The notes: generated by a model from the letters alone, not told the origin. 7,745 bases of DNA from an uncultured Lachnospiraceae bacterium (GCA_958426095.1 CATZYB010000125.1:1-7745), one strand, 5' to 3'. Positions 1-5,617 are shown, counted from the first letter of the stretch. Numbers and translations: made by a program.

Positions 1-10
1 TCTGGTGATT

Positions 11-19
11 TGGTATGAT
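11..19 (+). promoter_or_regulatory. possible extended -10 element for the XRE regulator gene
   Basis: TGGTATGAT has the TGn extension and five of six bases of the TATAAT consensus, 49 bases before the regulator's start codon. Any -35 box would lie outside the window, so this is a weak, purely sequence-based call. Confidence 0.3.
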
Positions 20-67
20 GAAAGCAGCAGAGGCCAATGCGTAAAAATTCGATTGGAGGATCCACGG

Positions 68-1114
68 ATGGAAATAGGTGAAGTCATACGAAAATACAGA
101 AAAGAGAAGCATTTAACTCAGGAAGAAATGGCAAATTGCCTTGGGGTAACAGTGCCAGCCGTGAGCAAATGGGAAACGGGCAGCTCTTACCCGGATATTG
201 CCATGCTTGCGCCGATTGCGAGGCTGCTCGGGATTACAACAGATACTCTGCTTTCATATAAGGAAGATTTGACAGATAAAGAAATTAATCAATGGATTGA
301 AACCGTGGCTACAAAAATAAAGTCTGTCGGGTATGACGTTGGGTTTGCTTTGGCAGAAAGTAAAATGCGGGAATATCCGAATTGCGGCAAGTTTGTTGTG
401 ATGATGGCGCAGGTGTTGGATAGCTACAGATATATTGTTAAAGTAGCGGAACCGGAACAATATGACGAAAAAATCAGCGGATGGTATCATCGGTTTTTTG
501 ATAGTCAGAACGACACAGAGGCCCAGACAGCGGCCTATTCATTGTTTTGCTTTTCGATGCAAAGGAAGGATTATGAAACAGCACAGAAGTGTGTGGATAA
601 GTTCCCTAAAAGAGATATGAATCCAAAGCAGATGGAGGCCATGCTTTTTCGGGCACAGGGCAAGAAGGAAGAGGCCTATAAATGTTTTGAGGAATTGGCC
701 TATTTTGGATATATGGATATCAGCATGGGGCTTAATGGCATTCAGTCCATGGCAATGGAAGAGGAAAATGAGGCAAAGGCAAAGCGCATGGAAGAAAAGC
801 TTCGTCAGCTGATGAAACTTATGGAAGTTGGAGAATATGCGGATACCTCCGGCGTCCGGGAAGCCATTGAGACGAAGAATAAAGAGGTTATTTTTGATTT
901 CCTGACGAAATTGGTCGGGAATATAAAGAACAATTACTCTCTGAGAGAATCAGAATTGTATGCTCACCTGACTTTTTCGTCAAACAGTTCTGAAAATGTG
1001 GGACGGATGCTTCAGAAATGTTTTGATGAGGACGAAGAACTTGATTTTATAAAAGATGATATAAGATATAAAAAGCTGATGGATGAATTAAAATCCATTA
1101 AAGGTAAGGCGTGA
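68..1114 (+). CDS. XRE-family transcriptional regulator with helical C-terminal domain
   Basis: Predicted 348-residue DNA-binding regulator. Residues 5-60 form a Cro/C1-type helix-turn-helix, with the typical LTQEEMA, VPAVSKWE and PDIAMLAPIARLLGI segments. Residues 70-348 contain no recognisable enzyme motif and are rich in helix-forming residues. The stretch around residues 145-265, with paired helices such as YETAQKCVDKF and EEAYKCFEELA, resembles degenerate TPR repeats, as in multi-domain XRE regulators that sense a ligand or peptide. The ATG at 68 is chosen because GGAGGA (55-60) lies seven bases upstream; the same frame is open from position 5, but the earlier GTG has no ribosome binding site. 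The gene ends 66 bases before the ferritin-like gene on the same strand, so they may be co-transcribed. The target and signal cannot be read from the sequence. Confidence 0.9.
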   Translation: MEIGEVIRKYRKEKHLTQEEMANCLGVTVPAVSKWETGSSYPDIAMLAPIARLLGITTDTLLSYKEDLTDKEINQWIETVATKIKSVGYDVGFALAESKMREYPNCGKFVVMMAQVLDSYRYIVKVAEPEQYDEKISGWYHRFFDSQNDTEAQTAAYSLFCFSMQRKDYETAQKCVDKFPKRDMNPKQMEAMLFRAQGKKEEAYKCFEELAYFGYMDISMGLNGIQSMAMEEENEAKAKRMEEKLRQLMKLMEVGEYADTSGVREAIETKNKEVIFDFLTKLVGNIKNNYSLRESELYAHLTFSSNSSENVGRMLQKCFDEDEELDFIKDDIRYKKLMDELKSIKGKA

Positions 1115-1135
1115 TCAGGCACATTATTATAAATT

Positions 1136-1167
1136 CCTCATATATTAGATATAGAATTATATTGAGG
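1136..1167 (+). promoter_or_regulatory. hairpin that can mask the ferritin-like gene's ribosome binding site
   Basis: CCTCA (1136-1140) is complementary to TGAGG (1163-1167), which belongs to the ribosome binding site GAGGAG (1164-1169). After a one-base bulge the pairing continues with ATAT (1142-1145) against ATAT (1159-1162). The stem is AT-rich, so it would be weak. The same stretch also contains an inverted repeat ATATA-GAAT-TATAT (1149-1162) that could instead be a protein operator. Both readings are inferred from sequence symmetry. Confidence 0.3.
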
Positions 1168-1180
1168 AGCGAATTTTATA

Positions 1181-1729
1181 ATGGAAGAAAAATCGAAGCC
1201 TTTAATGAATTCCTGCAATTTTATGGGCGTGAAGCCGATTATGGTGGATTTACCCTATCCTCCGATTCAGGTAAAAGAGCAAAACCGGACCTATGCCAAT
1301 CTGCTCAGTATTGATTATTGCGGCGCGGTATCCGAAATGACAGCCATCACTCAGTATATTAATAATGAAAATCGTTTATCCTGTGAAAGATGTCCGGTGG
1401 CAAGGACGATTCTCGGCATCGCCATAGCGGAAATGATACATCTTCAAAAGCTGGCTGAACTGATTTTTCTGCTGGGCGGTTCCATTGATTTTGTGGCGAA
1501 GCATCAGGATGGAAGACAGCGGATGTGGTCGCCGGAGTATTTGTCTATCCCGGAAAATACAGAAAAAATGTTGATGGCAGATATTGAGGCGGAGAAAGCT
1601 ACGATTAATCAATATCAGATACACATGAAGATGATAAATGACCCTTATATTAATGCTGTGCTGGCACGGATTATTAAGGATGAGGAGTATCATATTATGC
1701 TTCTGCGGACGTTGATTAAAGAACTGTAA
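1181..1729 (+). CDS. ferritin-like di-metal (diiron or dimanganese) protein
   Basis: A 182-residue cytosolic protein with a ferritin-like four-helix bundle and a duplicated set of metal ligands. The first half has E52 seven residues before Y59, and then E84-x-x-H87. The second half has E138 seven residues before Y145, and then E168-x-x-H171. These six ligands are what is expected of a carboxylate-bridged two-metal centre, as in rubrerythrin, bacterioferritin and manganese catalase; the length is similar to ferritin-like proteins of Clostridia. No rubredoxin domain is present, so it is not a classical rubrerythrin. C68-x-x-C71 lies in the segment between the first two ligand helices. Likely roles are peroxide detoxification or iron/manganese binding; the sequence does not separate them. 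GAGGAG (1164-1169) sets the ATG at 1181. An in-frame partner gene is not obvious. Confidence 0.82.
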   Translation: MEEKSKPLMNSCNFMGVKPIMVDLPYPPIQVKEQNRTYANLLSIDYCGAVSEMTAITQYINNENRLSCERCPVARTILGIAIAEMIHLQKLAELIFLLGGSIDFVAKHQDGRQRMWSPEYLSIPENTEKMLMADIEAEKATINQYQIHMKMINDPYINAVLARIIKDEEYHIMLLRTLIKEL

Positions 1730-1801
1730 ACCGTAATAAAATGATTTTTATATCTCTCAGATTTGTGCATGAAAAGAGAGGAAAAAGTAAGAGGTTTTAC
1801 C

Positions 1802-1807
1802 TATAAT
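1802..1807 (+). promoter_or_regulatory. possible -10 box for the AraC-type gene
   Basis: A perfect TATAAT lies 24 bases before the AraC gene's start codon, in the 102-base gap after the ferritin-like gene. No good -35 hexamer is found 16-18 bases upstream, so it may need an activator or may be chance. Confidence 0.28.
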
Positions 1808-1831
1808 GAATATCACAAGGAGGACAAATTC

Positions 1832-2686
1832 ATGGAATGGATTGAGAGATTAAATGAAGCGATAAATTATATTGAGGAACATTTGACCGATGAGATTGAT
1901 TATGAAGAACTTGCAAAAATAGCCGGCTGTTCGATTTATCATTTTCAGAGGATGTTTGCGTACATGGCAAATGTTTCTCTGTCCGAGTATATCCGGCGGC
2001 GGAAAATGTCTTTGGCCGCAGTAGATTTGCAGGGCGGTAATGCGAAGATTATCGATGTGGCCCTGAAATACGGATATAGTTCGCCGACAGCCTTTAACCG
2101 GGCCTTTCAGACGATTCATGGAATTGCACCATCCCTTGTGCGAAGTGAAGGAGTTTCTGTGAAATCCTTCACTCCGATGACATTTAAAATCACTGTGAAG
2201 GGAGTCGAAGAAATGAATTATCGAATTGAGAAAAAGGACGCATTTCGGATCGTCGGCGTATCTCGGCCGTTGTACAAAGAAATTGAAAAGAACTTTGCCA
2301 TTGTTCCGAAAATGTGGCAGGATGTGGCTATGGACGGAACCATTCCGAAACTGGCAGGTATGATGGATACGCCGATCAAGGGTGTCTTGGGTGTGAGCGC
2401 CTGTAATTCGGATGAGGAATGGAAATACTTTATTGCCGTTGCAAGTTCAATGACTGTAGATGACACTTTAGAGGAATACACGATTCCGTCATTTACATGG
2501 GCCGTTTTCCCAGGAGAAGGCGTTTGCCCGCAGGCTATTCAGGAGCTGGAACAGAGGATTGTCACTGAATGGCTTCCGACTTCCGGTTACGAATATGACA
2601 ATGGACCGGATATTGAACTGTATATCAGTCCGGACCCTCAGAACGCAAAGTTTGAAGTATGGATTCCGGTGGTGAAAAAACAGTAA
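1832..2686 (+). CDS. AraC-family regulator with C-terminal GyrI-like effector-binding domain
   Basis: A 284-residue one-component regulator. Residues 1-105 carry the two helix-turn-helix motifs of the AraC/XylS family: the first around 25-45 (YEELAKIAGCSIYHFQRMF) and the second around 74-95 (IDVALKYGYSSPTAFNRAF), followed by the conserved HGIAPS turn. Residues about 128-282 match the GyrI-like (SOUL/AraC effector-binding, Rob-type) small-molecule domain, including the opening YRIEKKDAFRIVGVSR and the closing DIELYISPD...FEVWIPV. Members with this layout often respond to hydrophobic drugs or other small ligands and control exporters or stress genes; the ligand here is unknown. AAGGAGG (1817-1823), eight bases before the ATG at 1832, decides the start over an upstream in-frame TTG at 1763. 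No terminator follows; the next gene has its own promoter candidate. Confidence 0.92.
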   Translation: MEWIERLNEAINYIEEHLTDEIDYEELAKIAGCSIYHFQRMFAYMANVSLSEYIRRRKMSLAAVDLQGGNAKIIDVALKYGYSSPTAFNRAFQTIHGIAPSLVRSEGVSVKSFTPMTFKITVKGVEEMNYRIEKKDAFRIVGVSRPLYKEIEKNFAIVPKMWQDVAMDGTIPKLAGMMDTPIKGVLGVSACNSDEEWKYFIAVASSMTVDDTLEEYTIPSFTWAVFPGEGVCPQAIQELEQRIVTEWLPTSGYEYDNGPDIELYISPDPQNAKFEVWIPVVKKQ

Positions 2687-2690
2687 AAAA

Positions 2691-2730
2691 TTGATATTTT
2701 CTGGAGAATTCCGATATTATATGTTATGAT
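2691..2730 (+). promoter_or_regulatory. candidate promoter(s) for the DUF1858-tudS unit
   Basis: TTGATA (2691-2696) is followed after 18 bases by TATTAT (2715-2720). A second possibility is the extended -10 TGTTATGAT (2722-2730). The motif GATATT occurs three times here (2693, 2713, 2728), which may be an operator or simply AT-rich sequence. A short hairpin, AGCTTT/AAAGCT (2739-2744 with 2752-2757), lies in the leader. Either promoter would give a leader of about 55-70 bases. Confidence 0.45.
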
Positions 2731-2792
2731 ATTCCATAAGCTTTGCGATATAAAGCTGTTATTGCAGAAAAGATGAGAAAGGCGGTAGGAGT

Positions 2793-3128
2793 ATGCAGAC
2801 ATTAATTATCGGAATTCTTGTTATTGTCATACCTATGGTAGCATATTGTGTCGGTACGTTAATGCGGGATAATATGTATGCCGAGGAGGCCGGCGAAGCA
2901 GCCGGAACATCAAAGGAGAATAAAAATATCCAGGTGACCAAAGACACAAAAATGGGACAGATTCTTGCTATGGATAAGGGCATGGGCGATTTTTTGATTC
3001 AGGCGGGACTGCATTGTGTAACCTGTGCGTCAGCGACGGCAGAGTCGCTGGAAGTAGCTTGTACGGTCCACGGTCTTAATGTAGATAAAATGGTCGATTC
3101 AATTAATGCGTATCTGGCAGAAGAATGA
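2793..3128 (+). CDS. membrane-anchored DUF1858 (hybrid-cluster-associated redox disulfide) protein
   Basis: A 111-residue protein in two parts. Residues 2-23 are a single hydrophobic helix without a lipobox or cleavage site, so an uncleaved membrane anchor is likely. After a polar linker (about 24-50), residues 52-108 match the DUF1858 / hybrid-cluster-protein-associated redox-disulfide family. The match rests on the segment GDFLIQAGLHC, the C75-x-x-C78 pair, the downstream C90, and the VHGLNVDKMVDSIN ending. Family members are usually small soluble proteins without an anchor; the N-terminal helix is the odd feature. The family is named for its association with hybrid cluster protein, but no hcp gene lies in the window. 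AAAGGCGG seven bases before the ATG sets the start. The tudS-like gene begins 30 bases downstream on the same strand, suggesting an operon. A thiol redox role is a family-based inference. Confidence 0.8.
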   Translation: MQTLIIGILVIVIPMVAYCVGTLMRDNMYAEEAGEAAGTSKENKNIQVTKDTKMGQILAMDKGMGDFLIQAGLHCVTCASATAESLEVACTVHGLNVDKMVDSINAYLAEE

Positions 3129-3158
3129 GAGGATGTTCAGTGTTTGGGAGAGGGACTG

Positions 3159-3575
3159 ATGAAAGTCGTGGTAAGCGCCTGTTTGATGGGCAGAAATTGT
3201 AAATATAATGGCGGAAATAATTATAACGCCAGGCTGGTGGAGCTTTTGGAAGGAAAAGAAATCATAGAGGTCTGTCCGGAGGTGGCTGCGGGTATGCCTG
3301 TTCCACGCCCGTCCGTGGAGATTGTGGAAGGTGTGGTTACAGACATTCATGGGAAAAACGTGGATACTGTATATCGACAGGGTGCTGCAAATGTCATGGA
3401 ACAGCTTCAGGGAGAGGATATCGAATTTGCGGTACTCCAGTCCCGAAGTCCGACCTGCGGCGTCAAGCAGATTTATGACGGTACTTTTTCTAAAAAGTTG
3501 ATTGAAGGCCGGGGAATCTTAGCAGAAGCTCTGGTTCAGGCAGGATATAGGGTCATAGATGTGGAGGATATTTAA
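3159..3575 (+). CDS. tudS: DUF523 family protein, probable thiouracil desulfidase (TudS)
   Basis: A 138-residue cytosolic protein of the DUF523 family. Conserved blocks are visible in order: VSACLMGRNCKYNG (residues 5-18, C8 and C14), EVCPE (37-41, C39), GMPVPRPSVE (45-54) and QSRSPTCG (94-101, C100). C8, C39 and C100 fit the three cysteines that hold the [4Fe-4S] cluster in characterised DUF523 proteins, where the free iron binds the sulfur of thiouracil and releases uracil; E41 and the serines at 95-97 correspond to conserved active-site positions. Length is normal for the stand-alone domain; the DUF1722 domain fused in some relatives is absent. The ATG at 3159, after GGGAGAGGG (3146-3154), is preferred over an in-frame TTG at 3144 that overlaps this site. 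Substrate assignment rests on family membership; distant DUF523 members may use other thio-compounds. Confidence 0.8.
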   Translation: MKVVVSACLMGRNCKYNGGNNYNARLVELLEGKEIIEVCPEVAAGMPVPRPSVEIVEGVVTDIHGKNVDTVYRQGAANVMEQLQGEDIEFAVLQSRSPTCGVKQIYDGTFSKKLIEGRGILAEALVQAGYRVIDVEDI

Positions 3576-3643
3576 AGTTTATCTGATGCGTCCCACCTGT
3601 TGAATGTTTAAGAAATTTGTAATATTTAAATGTGCTTATCCTC

Positions 3644-3661
3644 TTGCAGAAATTTCTGCAA
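3644..3661. promoter_or_regulatory. 18-bp perfect palindrome, putative operator
   Basis: TTGCAGAAATTTCTGCAA reads identically on both strands with no spacer. It covers the -35 box and most of the spacer of the riboswitch promoter. No T-run follows, so it is not a terminator for the upstream gene. The position suits a repressor dimer. I do not recognise it as an MntR, Fur, PerR, Zur, Rex or LexA box. Confidence 0.6.
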
Positions 3662-3672
3662 AATGCTATATT
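3644..3672 (+). promoter_or_regulatory. promoter of the Mn2+ riboswitch operon
   Basis: TTGCAG (3644-3649) is separated by exactly 17 bases from TATATT (3667-3672), which has the extended TGn element (3664-3666). Transcription would start near 3679-3681, a few bases before the riboswitch aptamer, which is the spacing expected for a riboswitch leader. The agreement between promoter and aptamer positions strengthens the call. Confidence 0.65.
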
Positions 3673-3682
3673 AATAGTAAGC

Positions 3683-3778
3683 AAAAAAGGGAGTAGCTGA
3701 ACACCCAGAAGGGTGGGTTTGAAATCGTCAACCGATACTTAAAGAGTATCCGTATCAAATGAGATAGCAAGACTTTTA
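3683..3778 (+). promoter_or_regulatory. yybP-ykoY manganese riboswitch aptamer
   Basis: Conserved blocks appear in the family order: AAAAAAGGGAGTAGC (3683-3697); a helix CACCC/GGGTG with loop AGAA (3702-3715); CGTCAACC (3726-3733); a helix GATACT/AGTATC (3734-3739 with 3744-3749) followed by CCG (3750-3752, sharing C3750); and TAGCAAGAC (3765-3773). P1 forms between AAAAG (3685-3689) and CTTTT (3773-3777), and GTTTGA pairs with TCAAAT inside. The GGGAGTAGC and GCAAGAC blocks and the CGTCAA-stem-CCG loop are the signature of yybP-ykoY RNAs, which bind Mn2+ between the two docked helical arms. The family normally switches expression on when Mn2+ is abundant. Confidence 0.92.
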
Positions 3779-3811
3779 TTGTGGCAGACGTCATGATAAA
3801 AGTCTTTTTTT
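3769..3811 (+). terminator. riboswitch-controlled intrinsic terminator
   Basis: AAGACTTTTAT (3769-3779) pairs perfectly with ATAAAAGTCTT (3796-3806). The helix can continue with wobble pairs up to an AGAC tetraloop (3786-3789), and a run of seven T (3805-3811) follows. The 5' arm includes 3771-3777, the 3' strand of aptamer helix P1, so aptamer and terminator exclude each other. The expected outcome is read-through with Mn2+ bound and termination without it. Confidence 0.9.
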
Positions 3812-3839
3812 ATTCATGACGCAGAAAGTGAGGAGTAAA

Positions 3840-4274
3840 ATGAGTAATGAATTGATGAATCAGGAAATCAGAGAAGCGATTGATGCCGGAGAAAGAGCCA
3901 TTATAAGTTTGAGGGCGGCGCAGGACAAATTAAATAGTGCGAGAAACTGGGGAATTTTTGATATGGTTGGCGGAGGCTTTTTTTCAAGTTTGATGAAGCG
4001 TTCGCAGATGGATGGGGCGTCCCAATGTATGGAGCGGGCCAAACAGGATTTAAGAAGACTTCAAAAAGAACTTCGGGATATTCAGGTCCCAATGGATTTA
4101 AAGATAGAAGTTGGCGATTTCCTTTCTTTTGCGGATATATTTTTTGATAACCTGCTGGTAGACTGGATGGTCCAGAGTAAAATTGCGGAAGCCAGAGTTC
4201 AGGTCGAGGATGCGATTTTCCGGGTTGAAAGTATATTAATGGATTTGAGAAATCTGGAAAATCATCCGTGGTAA
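3840..4274 (+). CDS. uncharacterised helical protein, first gene of the Mn2+ riboswitch operon
   Basis: A 144-residue protein I cannot assign to a named family. It has no signal peptide and no membrane helix, and it is strongly charged. Residues 1-36 and 50-82 look like amphipathic helices with heptad-like spacing, suggesting a coiled coil. They flank a distinctive glycine-rich turn, NWGIFDMVGGGFFSSL (residues about 36-51). Residues 92-110 (IEVGDFLSFADIFFDNLLVD) are acidic and aromatic, and residues 115-140 form another helix. D/E residues are plentiful but there is no clear metal-binding motif. GAGGAG (3830-3835) sets the ATG at 3840; an in-frame ATG at 3816 lies just behind the terminator T-run and lacks a ribosome binding site. 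The yccF gene follows after 33 bases, so the two are probably co-transcribed under the riboswitch. Confidence 0.85.
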   Translation: MSNELMNQEIREAIDAGERAIISLRAAQDKLNSARNWGIFDMVGGGFFSSLMKRSQMDGASQCMERAKQDLRRLQKELRDIQVPMDLKIEVGDFLSFADIFFDNLLVDWMVQSKIAEARVQVEDAIFRVESILMDLRNLENHPW

Positions 4275-4307
4275 CAGAAAAACAGATTGTAGAAAGGCGG
4301 TTGTTCT

Positions 4308-4667
4308 ATGGGTTGTTTAGGTAATATTTTATGGTTTATATGCGGCGGCGCCATATCCGGGCTGAGCTGGTGCCTGGCCGGATGTCTCTGGTGTATTACG
4401 ATTGTTGGAATTCCAGTCGGGATGCAGTGTTTTAAATTTGCGTCACTCAGTTTCTTTCCATTTGGAAAAGAGGTTCGATATGGCGGCGGCGCCGGTTCAT
4501 TTTTATTAAATATCGTCTGGCTCATTGTTTCCGGTCTGCCGTTAGCATTGGAACATGCAGTGCTTGGCGCAGTGCTTTGTGTGACTGTCATCGGAATCCC
4601 GTTCGGATTACAGCATTTTAAGTTGGCAAAATTGGCGTTGATGCCTTTCGGAGCCGACGTTTATTGA
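4308..4667 (+). CDS. yccF: YccF-family (DUF307) inner-membrane protein
   Basis: A 119-residue membrane protein of the YccF/DUF307 family, whose function is unknown. It has hydrophobic helices around residues 5-36 and 64-100 and an internal duplication. Residues 29-56 (CITIVGIPVGMQCFKFASLS...PFGKEV) are repeated as residues 91-118 (CVTVIGIPFGLQHFKLAKLA...PFGADV). The twice-occurring GIP-x-G-x-Q-x-FK-x-A and PFG motifs are the family hallmark. The protein has seven cysteines, six of them in the first 41 residues. It is slightly shorter than enterobacterial YccF. AAAGGCGG (4293-4300) precedes the ATG by seven bases. Position behind the Mn2+ riboswitch suggests that its expression rises with manganese, which makes a role in Mn2+ export or membrane adaptation an inference to test. 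Confidence 0.88.
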   Translation: MGCLGNILWFICGGAISGLSWCLAGCLWCITIVGIPVGMQCFKFASLSFFPFGKEVRYGGGAGSFLLNIVWLIVSGLPLALEHAVLGAVLCVTVIGIPFGLQHFKLAKLALMPFGADVY

Positions 4668-4693
4668 CGAGAAATCAAGAAATCCATCGACGC

Positions 4694-4722
4694 TTGACAT
4701 TGACGAAAAAGAAAGGTATTCT
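4694..4722 (+). promoter_or_regulatory. promoter of the patatin-like gene
   Basis: A perfect TTGACA (4694-4699) and TATTCT (4717-4722) are separated by 17 bases. Transcription would begin near 4729, giving a leader of about 34 bases. A 9-base inverted repeat, TCAAGAAAT (4675-4683) and ATTTCTTGA (4738-4746), flanks the promoter. No terminator is visible after yccF, so some read-through from the riboswitch operon is possible. Confidence 0.7.
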
Positions 4723-4762
4723 AGCTGTAATTTAAAAATTTCTTGAAAAGAGTGAGTGATAA

Positions 4763-5617
4763 ATGAAAACGGGAATGATATTAGAGGGCGGCGCTATGCG
4801 GGGCATGTATACCGCCGGCGTTTTAGATGTCATGATGGAAAATCATGTCCAGGTAGATGGTGTGATTGGCGTTTCGGCCGGGGCGGTCTTTGGCTGTAAT
4901 TATAAGTCAAAGCAGATTGGAAGGGTTATCCGATATAATACAAAGTATTGTTCAGATGAGCGGTATTCCAGTCTGAAATCTTTAGTGACAACCGGAGATT
5001 TATACGGCGCGGAATTTTGTTATAATGAACTTCCGAATCATTTGGACCCTTTTGATGTGAAGGCTTATCAGGAAAATCCGGTAGAGTTTTATGTGACATG
5101 CACGGATGTACATACGGGCCGCCCGGTTTATCATTTGTGTGATAAGGGAGATTCCGAAGATATTCAATGGATGCGGGCGTCGGCTTCCATGCCCCTCGTA
5201 TCCCGTGTTGTTTCTGTCGGGGGTTATGATCTGCTCGACGGCGGTATTTCTGATTCTATCCCGATCCGCTGGTTCTGGAAGCAGGGCTATAAGAAAAATA
5301 TTGTTATTTTAACTCAGCCGGAGGGATACAGGAAGAAGCCAAGTCGAATTATTCCAATGTTTAAAATATTTATGCGGAAATATCCGGCTATTGTAGAAGC
5401 TATGGAGCGGCGGCACCGGAATTATAATGGCTCTTTAAAGGCGGTAAAAGCGTTGGAGAAGCGGGGCGATGCCTTTGTTTTGCGGCCAGGCGAACCGCTG
5501 AACATAGGGCGTACAGAAAAAGACCCGGAAAAACTGAAACAGGTGTACCAGTTAGGAAGGCAGGACGCACTGGCCCATCTGCAGGAAATGAAAGATTTTT
5601 TGACTTCCAATATTTGA
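4763..5617 (+). CDS. patatin-like phospholipase family protein
   Basis: A 284-residue predicted acyl hydrolase. All patatin landmarks are present: the glycine-rich oxyanion loop EGGAMRG (residues 8-14), the nucleophile elbow GVSAG with S38, and the DGG motif with D159, which completes the Ser-Asp dyad. The conserved ASASMP segment (139-144) precedes the DGG block. The C-terminal part (about 170-284) is lysine- and arginine-rich and has no further motif. No signal peptide is seen, so it should act in the cytoplasm or at the inner membrane face on phospholipids or acyl esters. It resembles the compact bacterial YjjU-like patatins. The ribosome binding site is weak (AGAGTGAG at about 4749-4756). 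It has its own promoter and no clear terminator; substrate is not deducible. Confidence 0.9.
   Translation: MKTGMILEGGAMRGMYTAGVLDVMMENHVQVDGVIGVSAGAVFGCNYKSKQIGRVIRYNTKYCSDERYSSLKSLVTTGDLYGAEFCYNELPNHLDPFDVKAYQENPVEFYVTCTDVHTGRPVYHLCDKGDSEDIQWMRASASMPLVSRVVSVGGYDLLDGGISDSIPIRWFWKQGYKKNIVILTQPEGYRKKPSRIIPMFKIFMRKYPAIVEAMERRHRNYNGSLKAVKALEKRGDAFVLRPGEPLNIGRTEKDPEKLKQVYQLGRQDALAHLQEMKDFLTSNI

Noticed and set aside
1111..1314. Open frame of 67 codons overlapping the end of the XRE gene and the start of the ferritin-like gene
   Set aside because: It lies in another frame over a clear ferritin-like gene that has a good ribosome binding site. Its product has no recognisable motif.
3644..3661. Palindrome considered as the terminator of the tudS-like gene
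   Set aside because: No T-run follows the stem, and the sequence coincides exactly with a -35 box and spacer of a good promoter; an operator fits better.
3683..3778. Leader RNA considered as a NiCo or other metal riboswitch
   Set aside because: The GGGAGTAGC, CGTCAA-stem-CCG and GCAAGAC blocks match yybP-ykoY; the four-way junction sequence of NiCo RNAs is not seen.
4262..4591. Minus-strand frame of 109 codons opposite yccF
   Set aside because: It is the antisense shadow of the duplicated, well-conserved YccF protein; no ribosome binding site supports it.
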